The notes under the pieces are model-generated. The model saw only the letters and a list, made by a program, of their open reading frames with translations. It did not search any database and was not told where the DNA came from. A stretch of 33,479 nucleotides of DNA from Deltaproteobacteria bacterium (GTDB taxonomy: Bacteria; Desulfobacterota; Desulfuromonadia; Desulfuromonadales; JAAYDE01): contig JAFGRU010000080.1 in assembly GCA_016934985.1 (NCBI GenBank), positions 1 through 33,479 on the forward strand, given 5' to 3'. This document shows, one piece after another, positions 10,015 through 19,003 of the stretch (its first letter is position 1; each line of letters starts with the position of its first letter). The position numbers and the translations under genes are program-made.

Positions 10015-10878
10015 TTGGACGACGATCGAGGGGCTGATTCTCCCGGGTTGCTGAAAATCTTGTTGCGGGGCATGCTAGGTAAGCGCAGGGCGCGGAGTGA
10101 GGAAGAACTCCAGGAAATTATCGATGCCTCGGAAAAAGAAGGAATAATTAACGAGGAAGAGGGGGAAATGCTCCACTCCATATTCGAGCTAGGGGATACC
10201 ATTGTCCGTGAGATCATGGTCCCTCGCACCGAGATGGATTGTTGCAGTATCGACGCTTCCATTAACGAACTGCTGTCAGCCATTAACAGTTCCGGGCATT
10301 CGAAAATCCCCGTTTATCGCAATACGGCCGACGAAATCGTCGGCATTGTCCATGCCAAGGATCTCCTCCGTTTCTGGAGTTCCGATGAGTCAACGGTGCA
10401 TCTTTCGGATATCATGCGCAAGCCGTTCTTCGTCCCTGAGGCCATGACCCTGGAGCAATTGCTTAAGGAGTTCCGCCGCAAGCGGGTCCATATTGCCATT
10501 GCCATCGATGAGTATGGCGGGACTTCGGGAATGGTCACCTTCGCCGATCTGATCGAAGAGATTGTCGGCGAGGTCAGCGATGAGGACGATCTGGACGAGC
10601 CCCGCATGGTGGAGGAAAGCGAGGGTGTTCTATTAGTGGACGGCCGTCTGAACGTCGAAGAGCTGGAAGAATATTTCGACATTACCATCACCAAGGAAAA
10701 ATTCGATACTGTGGCGGGCTGGGTTTCTCACCTTTTCGGTCATGTGCCCCAAGAGGGGGAGGAGGTGGTCGCCGAAAACCTGAAAATGCGGGTGGTTGTA
10801 GCCGATCCGCGGAAAATTCAAAAAGTCAGGGTTGAAACCGACCTGCCTGAAACCTCCGACGCAGAATCTGTGGAATGA
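10015..10878 (+). CDS. CorC/HlyC-family CBS-domain protein
   Basis: A 287-residue cytoplasmic protein with no membrane segment. After an acidic N-terminus come two CBS domains (about residues 65-185; VPRTEM, KIPVYRNTADEIVGIVHAKDLL and IDEYGGTSGMVTFADLIEEIVGE are typical). A CorC_HlyC domain follows (about 200-280; LLVDGRLNVEELEEYF and TVAGWVSHLFGHVPQEGE). The family is linked to magnesium/cobalt efflux, and in some bacteria this form neighbours lnt and ybeY. Two adjacent TTG codons (10012 and 10015) could start it. 10015 gives 6 bases from GGAG and is preferred. The stop overlaps the lnt ATG (ATGA). Confidence 0.88.
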   Translation: MDDDRGADSPGLLKILLRGMLGKRRARSEEELQEIIDASEKEGIINEEEGEMLHSIFELGDTIVREIMVPRTEMDCCSIDASINELLSAINSSGHSKIPVYRNTADEIVGIVHAKDLLRFWSSDESTVHLSDIMRKPFFVPEAMTLEQLLKEFRRKRVHIAIAIDEYGGTSGMVTFADLIEEIVGEVSDEDDLDEPRMVEESEGVLLVDGRLNVEELEEYFDITITKEKFDTVAGWVSHLFGHVPQEGEEVVAENLKMRVVVADPRKIQKVRVETDLPETSDAESVE

Positions 10879-12425
10879 AAATAAATTACTTATTTCGGGG
10901 CAACCGGTTTTTGATCTTGGCCTGCCTTTCCGGGTTTTTGCTGGCCCTTTCTTTCCCCCGTTTCGATTTTTCCGCTTGTGCCTGGCTGGCCCTTATACCC
11001 CTGTTTCTCGTTATTGATGAAAAACCTTTTGCCGGAGGCTTCTGGACCGGATTTTGCTTTTTCGCCGCCGCTCTTTACTGGGTTAATATCGTTATGACTA
11101 CCTATGGCGGTATGAATCTGTTTTTTTCCTTCGCCGCCTACCTGATGCTGTGTGTTTACCTGGCCCTTTATTTCGGCGCCGCTACCTGGTCGGCGTGGCG
11201 TCTCCGAAAAGCTTTCGGCCTGCCTTACTGGCTGTCCCTGCCGTTTTTGTGGGTGGCGGCCGAATATCTGCGTTCTTTCCTTTTTTCCGGGTTTCCTTGG
11301 GTGAACCTCGGCTATTCCCAGTACCGGCATCTGCTCATGATTCAGTCGGCTGATCTTTTCGGTGTCTATAGCCTGACCTTTTTGATTATCCTGGTCAATG
11401 CCGGATTGGCCCATTTCTACGCCGTGATTCGAAACCGTTCTTTGCGGATGCAGGATGGGCTGGTTGTGGCTGTTTTAATCGGGTGTTTTTCGGCCAATGT
11501 TTTTTACGGCATATATCGCCTGGAGCAGTCTCCTGATGTAAGGGAAAAGAGTATTCATGCCGTGGTGGTCCAGGGAAATATCGATCAGTCCATCAAATGG
11601 GACCCCGCCTATCAAAAAGCGACGCTGGAGCGTTACCAGCGACTTTCGGAAGAGGCTGTGGCAAAGGAACGCGCCGATCTGGTCATCTGGCCGGAAAGCG
11701 CTGCCCCCTTCTATTTCAATGAGGGGGAGGAGCTCAGCGACATGGTTAGGGGCATTCCAGGGAAAATTGACGCGGAACTGCTTTTCGGTGCCCCCGCGTA
11801 TGAGATATCCAACCGCCGGGCCCGCTACCTGAACAGTGCTTTTTTGATGTCCAAAGCCGGGAAAGAACTGGGCCGAAGCGACAAGATTCATCTGGTGCCC
11901 TTTGGCGAGTACAATCCCTTCGGTCGCTTTTTCCCTTTTCTGGAAAAAATGGTGGCCGGCATCGGGGATTTTTCACCCGGCACCATCAAGCCTCTCCCCT
12001 TCGAAAAAGGCAAAGCCGGCGTCCTCATTTGTTTTGAGGCGATTTTTCCTGAAATTGCAAGAAATTATACGCGCAAGGGGTGCGACCTGCTGGTCAATAT
12101 TACCAACGATGCCTGGTTCGGCCATTCGTCGGCTCCTTTTCAGCATCTTTCCATGACCCTTTTTCGTGCTGTGGAAAACCGGGTTTGGATTGCCCGGGCT
12201 GCCAATACCGGAATTTCGGCTTTTATCGCCCCCTCAGGCCGGGTTGTTTCGCAAACCGGTATTTTTAAAACCCTGTCTTTGAGTGCTGAAATCGGATTGG
12301 GTAGCAGGGCCACCCTTTATAATCGTATTGGCGATGCGGTGCCTGCGGTTTTTTTGCTTCTTTCCGGCCTGGCTATCTTTACGGCTCAGTTCCGTCTCTA
12401 CAGGAAAAAAGAACAGGCCCGATAA
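10875..12425 (+). CDS. lnt: Apolipoprotein N-acyltransferase
   Basis: A 516-residue inner-membrane enzyme that adds the third acyl chain to bacterial lipoproteins. The N-terminal part has about six TM helices (residues 10-210). The nitrilase-like domain has the expected triad E274 (IWPESAAPF), K337 (SDKIHLVPFGEYNPFG) and C386 (GVLICFEAIFPE). A final TM lies near 490-505. The ATG overlaps the corC stop by four bases. It is the last gene of the phoH operon. A lipoprotein substrate candidate in the window is the YnbE-like protein at 28.4 kb. Confidence 0.95.
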   Translation: MKINYLFRGNRFLILACLSGFLLALSFPRFDFSACAWLALIPLFLVIDEKPFAGGFWTGFCFFAAALYWVNIVMTTYGGMNLFFSFAAYLMLCVYLALYFGAATWSAWRLRKAFGLPYWLSLPFLWVAAEYLRSFLFSGFPWVNLGYSQYRHLLMIQSADLFGVYSLTFLIILVNAGLAHFYAVIRNRSLRMQDGLVVAVLIGCFSANVFYGIYRLEQSPDVREKSIHAVVVQGNIDQSIKWDPAYQKATLERYQRLSEEAVAKERADLVIWPESAAPFYFNEGEELSDMVRGIPGKIDAELLFGAPAYEISNRRARYLNSAFLMSKAGKELGRSDKIHLVPFGEYNPFGRFFPFLEKMVAGIGDFSPGTIKPLPFEKGKAGVLICFEAIFPEIARNYTRKGCDLLVNITNDAWFGHSSAPFQHLSMTLFRAVENRVWIARAANTGISAFIAPSGRVVSQTGIFKTLSLSAEIGLGSRATLYNRIGDAVPAVFLLLSGLAIFTAQFRLYRKKEQAR

Positions 12426-12437
12426 AATCAGGCCTGC
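12404..12437 (-). terminator. Terminator for the minus-strand small gene, overlapping the lnt 3' end
   Basis: CAGGCC (12414-12419) pairs with GGCCTG (12431-12436). Read on the minus strand the hairpin is followed by a T-rich tail (complement of 12404-12412). It lies 50 bases beyond the stop of the gene at 12489-12746 and includes the last codons of lnt. Confidence 0.55.
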
Positions 12438-12488
12438 AGGGTCCAAAATTGAAATTGTCAAAAGAAAAGGCGGGAGAGCGTTTCCCGA

Positions 12489-12746
12489 TTATTCCTTGTT
12501 TTCTGCCTCTTTTTCCTTTTCTTTCAAGCTTTCGTCGTATGCAGAAAGCTCCCTTTCTTTGGCGACTTCGAGGGAAAACTCTTCGTTGAATCTTTCCTTG
12601 TGTCTTTTGCAATATTCGTCGAGAAATTCCTGCTCGCCGCAGCCACCAAGTTCAATGACCAATTCGTCGCGTATGTCGTCGTTCATATACCATTCGGCAC
12701 CTTCGAAACCGACCTCGGTACCATCCGGCATTTTAACCATTTTCAT
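12489..12746 (-). CDS. Small acidic protein of unknown function
   Basis: An 85-residue protein. The ATG at 12744-12746 is chosen because GGGGGAAC lies upstream at a usual distance; a longer frame would begin at 12791. The N-terminal half begins MKMVKMPDGTEVGFEGAEWY and contains CGEQEFLDEYCKRHKERF with two cysteines. The C-terminal third is a highly charged Glu/Lys stretch likely to be helical. No signal peptide or TM is seen. I do not recognise the family. The reading frame is open, has its own terminator, and shows a coding-like amino-acid mix, so I consider it a real gene. Confidence 0.65.
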   Translation of the reverse strand: MKMVKMPDGTEVGFEGAEWYMNDDIRDELVIELGGCGEQEFLDEYCKRHKERFNEEFSLEVAKERELSAYDESLKEKEKEAENKE

Positions 12747-12774
12747 CTTTGTTCCCCCTTTCGATGTTGTATCC

Positions 12775-12807
12775 TTTATATTGTCGATCAATCATTCTTT
12801 AAGTCAA
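12775..12807 (-). promoter_or_regulatory. Candidate promoter of the small acidic protein gene
   Basis: On the minus strand TTGACT (12802-12807) is followed by TATAAA (12775-12780). The spacer is 21 bases, longer than the usual 17, so this is only a candidate. It is well placed about 30 bases before the start codon. Confidence 0.3.
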
Positions 12808-12980
12808 GACCTAACCATGCAAAACCTTCTGAGAGGAGGTTCCGGGGGCAGGAGCTTTCCGAATACTTAATTTGGGGTAATATAAATGGATACCGTCAGC
12901 GAATCAACTGTCTTTTTCCTGTCTGGTTTGTTCATGAGATGGAGATGGTTTGTGGCTGTTCACCACGATGGATTCCTGCT

Positions 12981-13052
12981 GCTTATGAAAAGGCCATCTC
13001 CAGCTCGAATGGCGGCAGTTAAGCCTCAAGGATAAGTTTACGTGGTCCTTGG
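12981..13052. repeat. Two-copy structured intergenic motif, copy 1
   Basis: Aligns without gaps to 18738-18809 at 54 of 72 positions, including the shared core GGCGGCAG(T/C)TAAGCC. The second hairpin is perfect in this copy: CAAGGA (13027-13032) pairs with TCCTTG (13046-13051) around a 13-base loop. The first hairpin (12998-13005 with 13011-13018) has two mismatches here but is perfect in copy 2. The strand is not settled. On plus it would lie in the leader of the gene at 13114; on minus, in that of the gene at 12746. Confidence 0.7.
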
Positions 13053-13113
13053 CGTGGGCAGGGTGAGGCGGTCAGCGGCAATTATGTTTTTATCAAGGGG
13101 AGAAATCTGATTT

Positions 13114-13854
13114 ATGCGTATGAAATGGGAAACAAAACTGGGAATTTTCCTGATTGGTTCGTCAGTGCTGATTTTCCTGGTCAAAACCCTCACCATGGGC
13201 AGAATTCCGGATACCTACGCTTACATCTTTAATGCCCTGGGATTTCTTCCCATCAACGTTCTTTTGGTAACCCTGATCCTCAATAAACTTCTTCACGTGC
13301 GGGCACAGGAAGCCAGGCTGGAAAAACTCAACATGGTCATCAGTACCTTTTTTTCGGAAATGGGCACCGACCTGCTGGCCGAGTTGGCCTCCCATGACGA
13401 AGAGGTCGCAGGTAAGCAGGCCTTGCTTCGAGTCGATGCCGATTGGGAAAAGAAAAATTTCAAAAAGGCGGCCAAGGCTCTTGAATCCGTACCTTTCGAG
13501 GTCAACCCCACCCATGTGGATCTCCCGGTTTTGCGGGAATTTTTCCTGGAAAAAAGAAATTTTCTTCTCAGGCTCATGGAAAATCCCATGCTTTACGAGC
13601 ATGAGGCTTTCACCGATGTTCTGCGTGCGGTGTTTCATTTGACCGAAGAACTGGAAAGAAGAAAAAAGGAAACTTCCCTCCCCGATACCGATGTCGATCA
13701 CTTGCGGGGTGATTTTAAGCGTGTCTATGAACGCCTGGTTCCTGCCTGGCTTCAGTACATGGATTATCAGCGGGTCAACTATCCTTACCTGTTTTCGCTG
13801 GCGGTGCGGACCAATCCTTTTGACCGCCATGCTTCTCCCGTAGTAACGGGTTGA
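13114..13854 (+). CDS. Predicted membrane protein of unknown function, two N-terminal TM segments
   Basis: A 246-residue protein. TM1 (about residues 8-26) and TM2 (about 36-58) form an N-terminal membrane hairpin. A charged, mostly helical soluble domain of about 185 residues follows. It includes LNMVISTFFSEMGTDLL near 71-87, an acidic and Lys-rich middle part, and PAWLQYMDYQRVNYPYLFSLAVRTNPFD near 215-240. The ATG at 13114 lies 11 bases after GGGGAG; a second ATG two codons later is also possible. I do not recognise a named family. It precedes the rpsB promoter, so it is probably a single-gene unit. Its leader may contain structured motif copy 1. Confidence 0.8.
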   Translation: MRMKWETKLGIFLIGSSVLIFLVKTLTMGRIPDTYAYIFNALGFLPINVLLVTLILNKLLHVRAQEARLEKLNMVISTFFSEMGTDLLAELASHDEEVAGKQALLRVDADWEKKNFKKAAKALESVPFEVNPTHVDLPVLREFFLEKRNFLLRLMENPMLYEHEAFTDVLRAVFHLTEELERRKKETSLPDTDVDHLRGDFKRVYERLVPAWLQYMDYQRVNYPYLFSLAVRTNPFDRHASPVVTG

Positions 13855-13882
13855 TCAGGCACTGTTTCAAAGCAATTTCCCC

Positions 13883-13911
13883 TTGCCATTGTGGGGTTTG
13901 CATGTTATAGA
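13883..13911 (+). promoter_or_regulatory. Promoter of the rpsB-tsf-pyrH-frr block
   Basis: TTGCCA (13883-13888), a 17-base spacer, and TATAGA (13906-13911) match a sigma-70-type promoter well. It leaves a 5' leader of about 120 bases before rpsB, long enough for feedback control by S2 as in other bacteria, though no specific leader structure was recognised. Confidence 0.75.
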
Positions 13912-14037
13912 ATCCAATTCGAAGAAAGTTCACACGCCCTTTGATCCTTCTGATGGGTGTCCGGTTGCTCAGGCCCGGATTTTCAGGGGAAATGACAGGG
14001 GCGGACGATTCAACCAACCAAGTAAAGGAGTTTAAAA

Positions 14038-14832
14038 ATGCCCCAGATCAGCATGAAGCAATTGTTGGAAGCAGGTGTCCATTTCGGGCATCAGACCAAG
14101 CGTTGGAACCCGAAAATGAAACCCTATATTTTCGGTGCGCGCAACGGGATTTATATTATTGACCTTCAGAAAACCGTGCGCTGTTTTAAAAACGCTTATG
14201 ATTTTCTTCGCGAAACCGTAAAAAACGGCGACAAAGTCCTGTTTGTCGGAACCAAAAAGCAGGCCCAGGATTCCATTCAGGAAGAGGCCGAGCGTGCGGG
14301 CCAGTTTTACGTCAACAGTCGTTGGCTGGGCGGCATGATGACTAACTTTTCCACCATCAAAAAGAGTATTGACCGTCTGAAAAAAATCGAAGCCATGGCC
14401 GAGGATGGCACCTTCCAGCTGTTGACAAAAAAGGAAGTTTTGCAGCTGGAAAGAGAAAAAGCCAAGCTGGAGAAAAACCTGGGCGGCATCAAAGGCATGA
14501 CCAAGCCCCCTGGAGCCATTTTCGTGGTTGATCCTAAAAAAGAACTGATTGGTGTGCGGGAGGCTCGCAAGCTTGGAGTGCCGGTCGTGGCTGTTGTAGA
14601 CACAAACTGTGATCCCGATGAGATTGATTATGTCATTCCAGGTAATGACGACGCCATTCGTGCCATCCGTCTTTTTGCCACCCGCATGGCCGATGCCTGT
14701 ATCGAAGGTGCCAAAGCCCGTGAAGAGGAACTGCGGACGGATCAGGAAGGCGGCGAGTCTGAGGCCGGTGAACAAGCCGAAGTGGAAGTCGAAGCTCCTG
14801 CTGCGGAAGAACCAGTGGTCGAGGAAAAGTAA
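14038..14832 (+). CDS. rpsB: 30S ribosomal protein S2
   Basis: A 264-residue protein beginning [19 protein letters not shown], with [14 protein letters not shown] and [20 protein letters not shown], all diagnostic of S2. The C-terminus has an acidic Glu/Ala-rich tail (about residues 235-264) common in this lineage. The start follows a clear AAAGGAG site. It begins the conserved translation block rpsB-tsf-pyrH-frr. Confidence 0.98.
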   Translation: MPQISMKQLLEAGVHFGHQTKRWNPKMKPYIFGARNGIYIIDLQKTVRCFKNAYDFLRETVKNGDKVLFVGTKKQAQDSIQEEAERAGQFYVNSRWLGGMMTNFSTIKKSIDRLKKIEAMAEDGTFQLLTKKEVLQLEREKAKLEKNLGGIKGMTKPPGAIFVVDPKKELIGVREARKLGVPVVAVVDTNCDPDEIDYVIPGNDDAIRAIRLFATRMADACIEGAKAREEELRTDQEGGESEAGEQAEVEVEAPAAEEPVVEEK

Positions 14833-14845
14833 TAAAAGAAACTTT

Positions 14846-14870
14846 AAAAGCGGCCTGTTGGGCCGCTTTT
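14846..14870 (+). terminator. Hairpin between rpsB and tsf (terminator or attenuator)
   Basis: AAAAGCGGCC (14846-14855) pairs perfectly with GGCCGCTTTT (14861-14870) around TGTTG. The stem ends in T residues, so it can act as a partial terminator. This would make S2 more abundant than EF-Ts and the downstream genes. Confidence 0.75.
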
Positions 14871-14927
14871 AACATGTGTAGACCAATTATAATCGAATAA
14901 ACGGTTTTTAATATTAAGGAGGAATCT

Positions 14928-15839
14928 GTGGCAAATATAACTGCGGCGAATGTTGCGGCACTGCGTTCTAAAACCGGTGCAGGTATGATGGATTGCAAAA
15001 AGGCTTTGACTGAAGCTGCCGGCGATATGGAAAAGGCAGTGGAAATTCTGCGTAAGAAAGGTCTGTCCGCGGCGGCCAAGAAATCGGGTCGTGTGGCAGC
15101 TGAGGGTGCGGTTCTTTCTGCCGGCGATGAAAATCGGGGTGTTCTTCTCGAAGTCAATTCGGAAACCGACTTTGTTGCCAAAAATGAAAATTTCCAGGCC
15201 TTCTGTCAGGGCGTCGCCCAGGCCGTTCTGGATGCCAAGCCGGCCGATCTCGATGGCTTGAAAAACAGTGCCTTCCCGGGTGGAAAAACGGTTGCCGAGG
15301 CGACCACCGATGCCATATCCACTATCGGCGAAAACATCAGTATCCGTCGTTTTACCCTTTTTGAAAACGCCAATGGCCTGGTCTCTTCCTACATTCATGC
15401 GGGCGGGAAAATCGGTGTTCTTCTGGAACTGGAAACCGGTGGTGTTATTAACGACAAAATAAAAGAGCTTGCTCACCAGTTGGCTATGCACGTTGCTGCT
15501 GCCAACCCCTCCTACCTCTGTCGTGACGATGTGCCGTCTGCCGAGGTTGACAAGGAAAAAGAAATCATGGCCGAAAAGGCCAAGGCCAGCGGCAAGCCTG
15601 AAAACATTATCGATAAGATCGTCAATGGCCAGATCAACAAATATTTTGGAGAAATCTGTCTTCTCGAACAGGCTTTCGTCATTGATCCTGACCGCAAGGT
15701 GAACAAAGTGGTGGAGGCCGTAGCTAAAGAAGTCGGCAAGGAGTTGAAACTGAACCGCTTCGCCCGCTTCCAGCTTGGAGAAGGGATTGAAAAGAGATCT
15801 GATGATTTTGCCCAGGAAGTAGCGGATCTCACCAAATAA
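14928..15839 (+). CDS. tsf: Translation elongation factor Ts
   Basis: A 303-residue protein with the conserved EF-Tu-binding N-terminus (VAALRSKTGAGMMDCKKALTE), SETDFVAKNENFQAF and the dimerisation domain. It regenerates EF-Tu-GTP. The start is GTG at 14928, preceded by AAGGAGG. Its length fits the long form seen in Gram-negatives. Confidence 0.98.
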   Translation: MANITAANVAALRSKTGAGMMDCKKALTEAAGDMEKAVEILRKKGLSAAAKKSGRVAAEGAVLSAGDENRGVLLEVNSETDFVAKNENFQAFCQGVAQAVLDAKPADLDGLKNSAFPGGKTVAEATTDAISTIGENISIRRFTLFENANGLVSSYIHAGGKIGVLLELETGGVINDKIKELAHQLAMHVAAANPSYLCRDDVPSAEVDKEKEIMAEKAKASGKPENIIDKIVNGQINKYFGEICLLEQAFVIDPDRKVNKVVEAVAKEVGKELKLNRFARFQLGEGIEKRSDDFAQEVADLTK

Positions 15840-16583
<744 letters not shown>

Positions 16584-16587
16584 AAAA

Positions 16588-17145
16588 ATGTTTGATGATA
16601 TCGTATCGAAATGTAAATCCGCTATGGATAAAACCATCGAATCCCTCAAGAAGGATTTCGGGAAGGTCCGTACCGGCCGGGCCTCAACCAGCCTTTTGGA
16701 TGACGTGAACGTCGATTACTACGGCACCCCGACGCCTCTCAGCCAAGTTGGCACCATGGCCGTGCCGGAAGCGCGGTTGATCACCATTCAACCTTGGGAG
16801 AAGAAACTGATCCCTGACATTGAGAAGGCAATTCTCAAGGCGGATCTCGGTCTCAATCCGGATTCGGACGGCCAGATCATCCGTCTTGTCATCCCGCCCT
16901 TGACCGAGGAGCGCCGCAAGGAGATGAGCAAGCTGGCCAAACGCATGGGCGAGGAAGCGAAAATCGGTCTTCGCAATGTTCGCCGCGATGGCAACGATCA
17001 GTTGAAAAAGAAGGAAAAGAACAAGGATCTTTCCAAGGACGACCTGAAAAAAGGGGAGAAGGAAATTCAGGACGTGACTGACACCTACGTCAAGAAGGTG
17101 GATGAATTGGTGGCGGCTAAAGAAAAGGATATCATGGAAATATAA
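16588..17145 (+). CDS. frr: Ribosome recycling factor
   Basis: A 185-residue protein with [29 protein letters not shown] and [21 protein letters not shown], diagnostic of RRF. It splits post-termination ribosomes with EF-G. The ATG lies 4 bases after pyrH, whose last codons hold AAAGGAG. The length is standard. Confidence 0.98.
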   Translation: MFDDIVSKCKSAMDKTIESLKKDFGKVRTGRASTSLLDDVNVDYYGTPTPLSQVGTMAVPEARLITIQPWEKKLIPDIEKAILKADLGLNPDSDGQIIRLVIPPLTEERRKEMSKLAKRMGEEAKIGLRNVRRDGNDQLKKKEKNKDLSKDDLKKGEKEIQDVTDTYVKKVDELVAAKEKDIMEI

Positions 17146-17168
17146 TCTCTTTTTAAAATTGAACGAAA

Positions 17169-17207
17169 AAAAAGAGGTCAGCGACATGTGTTCGCTGACC
17201 TCTTTTT
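17169..17207. terminator. Bidirectional terminator between frr and the response-regulator gene
   Basis: GAGGTCAGCGA (17174-17184) pairs perfectly with TCGCTGACCTC (17192-17202) around CATGTGT. An A-run stands before and a T-run after, so it serves both converging genes. Confidence 0.92.
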
Positions 17208-17261
17208 ATGTTTTTTGGGGGGAGTCCTTCAGGCCGGGGATGGCGTGTACTAATCGGAGTT

Positions 17262-18677
17262 TTAATTTGATTTCCGGGACTCTCCGGTTTCCTGCAGCGG
17301 CTGGGCGCGTTTCAGTTTCTCCACCAGGGTGGTTCTTTTGATGCCCAAAAGAGAGGCCGCCCTCGCTTTGACTCCATTAGACATTTCCAGCGCTTCCTGA
17401 ATCATGTTCATTTCAATTTGACCAAGAAATGCTTCTAGGTCGATCCCCTGGGCAGAAATTTTTGGGAGGTCGAAGCCATTGTTTTCTATGGCGGCAGCTG
17501 ATTTGGAAATCTGCACGGGAAGGTCTTCCAGCCCAATCACGTCTCCTTCCGAAAGGGTGACGGAGCGCTCAATGACATTCTCCATTTCACGGACGTTTCC
17601 CGGCCAATGATAGTTTTCCATGGCACGAAGAGCCTCGGAAGAAATGGACATGAGGGGGATGTTCAGTTCACGGCAATTTTTAGCGAGGAAATGCCGGGCT
17701 AGAAGAGCGATGTCCTCCTTGCGGTCCCGAAGAGGTGGAATGTTAATGGGAATGACATTGAGGCGGTAAAATAGATCCTCGCGAAAGCCACCGTTCATGA
17801 CCATGTTTTCCAGGTCTGCATTGGTCGCTGAAATGACCCTGACGTTGAGTTTGATTTTTTTGCTCCCTCCAACGCGTTCAACTTCCTGCTCTTGAAGAAC
17901 CCTGAGTAGCTTGGTCTGAAGATGGATGGGCATGGTACCTATTTCATCGAGAAATATAGTGCCCTGATTGGCCAGTTCAAACTTGCCGGGTTTATCCACA
18001 AGCGCTCCGGTGAAGGCACCCTTGACATGTCCGAACAGTTCGCTTTCCAGCAGTTCAGCCGGAATGGCGCCACAATTTATGGCAACGAAAGCTTTTTCTT
18101 TGCGCGGACCGTTGAAATGAAGAGCTTTGGCGACCAGCTCCTTGCCGGTTCCCGAATCTCCCTGAATCAGGATGGTGGAATCTGTGTTGACGACCTTTTC
18201 CATGCGGGAGAAGAGGGCCTGCATGGCCAGGCTGTGGCCAATCATATTTTCAAATTTATATTTGCCCTGCAGTTGCTGGCGAAGGTAGTGGTTTTCAGCG
18301 ACGAGGAGACTCTTTTCAAGGGCTTTGGCTATGATGATTTTCAGTTTTTCAAAATTAATCGGCTTGCTGATATAATCATAGGCACCCTCCTTCATGGCTT
18401 CAACCGCGGTTTCGGCCGAGGCGTTGCCGGTGATGAGAATGACGTTGGTGTCAGGAGAGATTTTTTTTACCCGTTTAAGGATATCGATGCCGTTTTCACC
18501 GGGGAGGAATAGGTCTGTGACAACGGCGTTGAAATGGTTCTTTTCCATGAGTTTATAAGCGAGCTCGCCGCTTTCCGCGCCCATGACCTGATATCCGGCC
18601 CGGGAAAGGAGCAGGGACAGAGCTTCGCGGCTAGCCGTGTCGTCTTCAATAATTAGAATTTGAAACTGGCTCTTCAT
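17262..18677 (-). CDS. Sigma-54-dependent response regulator (NtrC/AtoC type)
   Basis: A 471-residue protein with three domains. The receiver has E11, D12, D13, phospho-acceptor D55 and K105. The AAA+ sigma-54-interaction domain has Walker A GDSGTGKE (173-180), GAFTGA (220-225) and Walker B IFLDE (241-245). The Fis-type HTH lies at about 425-460. The HTH end, RTTLVEKLKR, resembles FleQ/FlrA-type regulators. No histidine kinase gene is adjacent, so the partner is unknown. No clear GGCAC/TTGC sigma-54 site was found nearby. The Shine-Dalgarno site is weak. Its 5' region may contain structured motif copy 2, if that is transcribed on this strand. Confidence 0.93.
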   Translation of the reverse strand: MKSQFQILIIEDDTASREALSLLLSRAGYQVMGAESGELAYKLMEKNHFNAVVTDLFLPGENGIDILKRVKKISPDTNVILITGNASAETAVEAMKEGAYDYISKPINFEKLKIIIAKALEKSLLVAENHYLRQQLQGKYKFENMIGHSLAMQALFSRMEKVVNTDSTILIQGDSGTGKELVAKALHFNGPRKEKAFVAINCGAIPAELLESELFGHVKGAFTGALVDKPGKFELANQGTIFLDEIGTMPIHLQTKLLRVLQEQEVERVGGSKKIKLNVRVISATNADLENMVMNGGFREDLFYRLNVIPINIPPLRDRKEDIALLARHFLAKNCRELNIPLMSISSEALRAMENYHWPGNVREMENVIERSVTLSEGDVIGLEDLPVQISKSAAAIENNGFDLPKISAQGIDLEAFLGQIEMNMIQEALEMSNGVKARAASLLGIKRTTLVEKLKRAQPLQETGESRKSN

Positions 18678-18737
18678 CAGGCCCCCAGCAAAACAACCAA
18701 TAAACCGTCGATACTATTCAGCATAACTACTCGTGTC

Positions 18738-18809
18738 GCCCATGGAAAGGGCATCTGCCGCCCGGATGGCGGCAGCTAAGCCCCATGGATGGTTTCACTC
18801 GGCCCTTGG
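18738..18809. repeat. Two-copy structured intergenic motif, copy 2
   Basis: The partner of 12981-13052, ungapped at offset 5757. Here the first hairpin is perfect: CTGCCGCC (18755-18762), loop CGGAT, GGCGGCAG (18768-18775). The second (18784-18789 with 18803-18808) has one T/T mismatch and one pair that is A/C on plus but U/G wobble on minus. Flanking CATGG and CCATG sequences could form an outer stem that competes with the second hairpin. Confidence 0.7.
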
Positions 18810-18867
18810 AATAAGCGATGCGAGGCATTATGCCGATAAGCTGGAATAATTACAAACCGTCATTTAT

Positions 18868-18897
18868 TTGACATAGAATAACATTCGATTTTATTTT
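18868..18897 (+). promoter_or_regulatory. Candidate nfeD promoter, distal
   Basis: TTGACA (18868-18873) is a perfect -35 hexamer, followed after 18 bases by TATTTT (18892-18897). If this promoter is used, motif copy 2 lies upstream of nfeD transcription. The motif would then belong to the regulator leader or be a separate RNA. Confidence 0.45.
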
Positions 18898-19003
18898 TAT
18901 GCAAGGTTTTTTTCTTGCGGCATTTTTTGTTAAAGCGCTTAGGCTGGTCAGCTTTCTCGGTTGGCAGCACCATCTGAAAAGGCGGGTTTAAAGGGTAGCT
19001 TAA

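Larger units (their letters stand above)
12747..13113. other. Intergenic region holding structured motif copy 1
   Basis: A 367-base gap between two divergent unknown genes. It holds the minus-strand promoter candidate at its left end and copy 1 of a two-copy structured motif at 12981-13052. Between them, from about 12880, ATGGA occurs three times on the plus strand with no ORF of substance. The GGGGAG ribosome site of the gene at 13114 lies at 13097-13102. Confidence 0.6.

Noticed and set aside
12981-13052. Canonical c-di-GMP-I (GEMM) riboswitch
   Set aside because: The GGGCA start and AAGCC end are suggestive, but the conserved GGGACGCAAAGCC, the GNRA loop and the receptor sequence are absent in both copies. 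Kept only as an unnamed motif.
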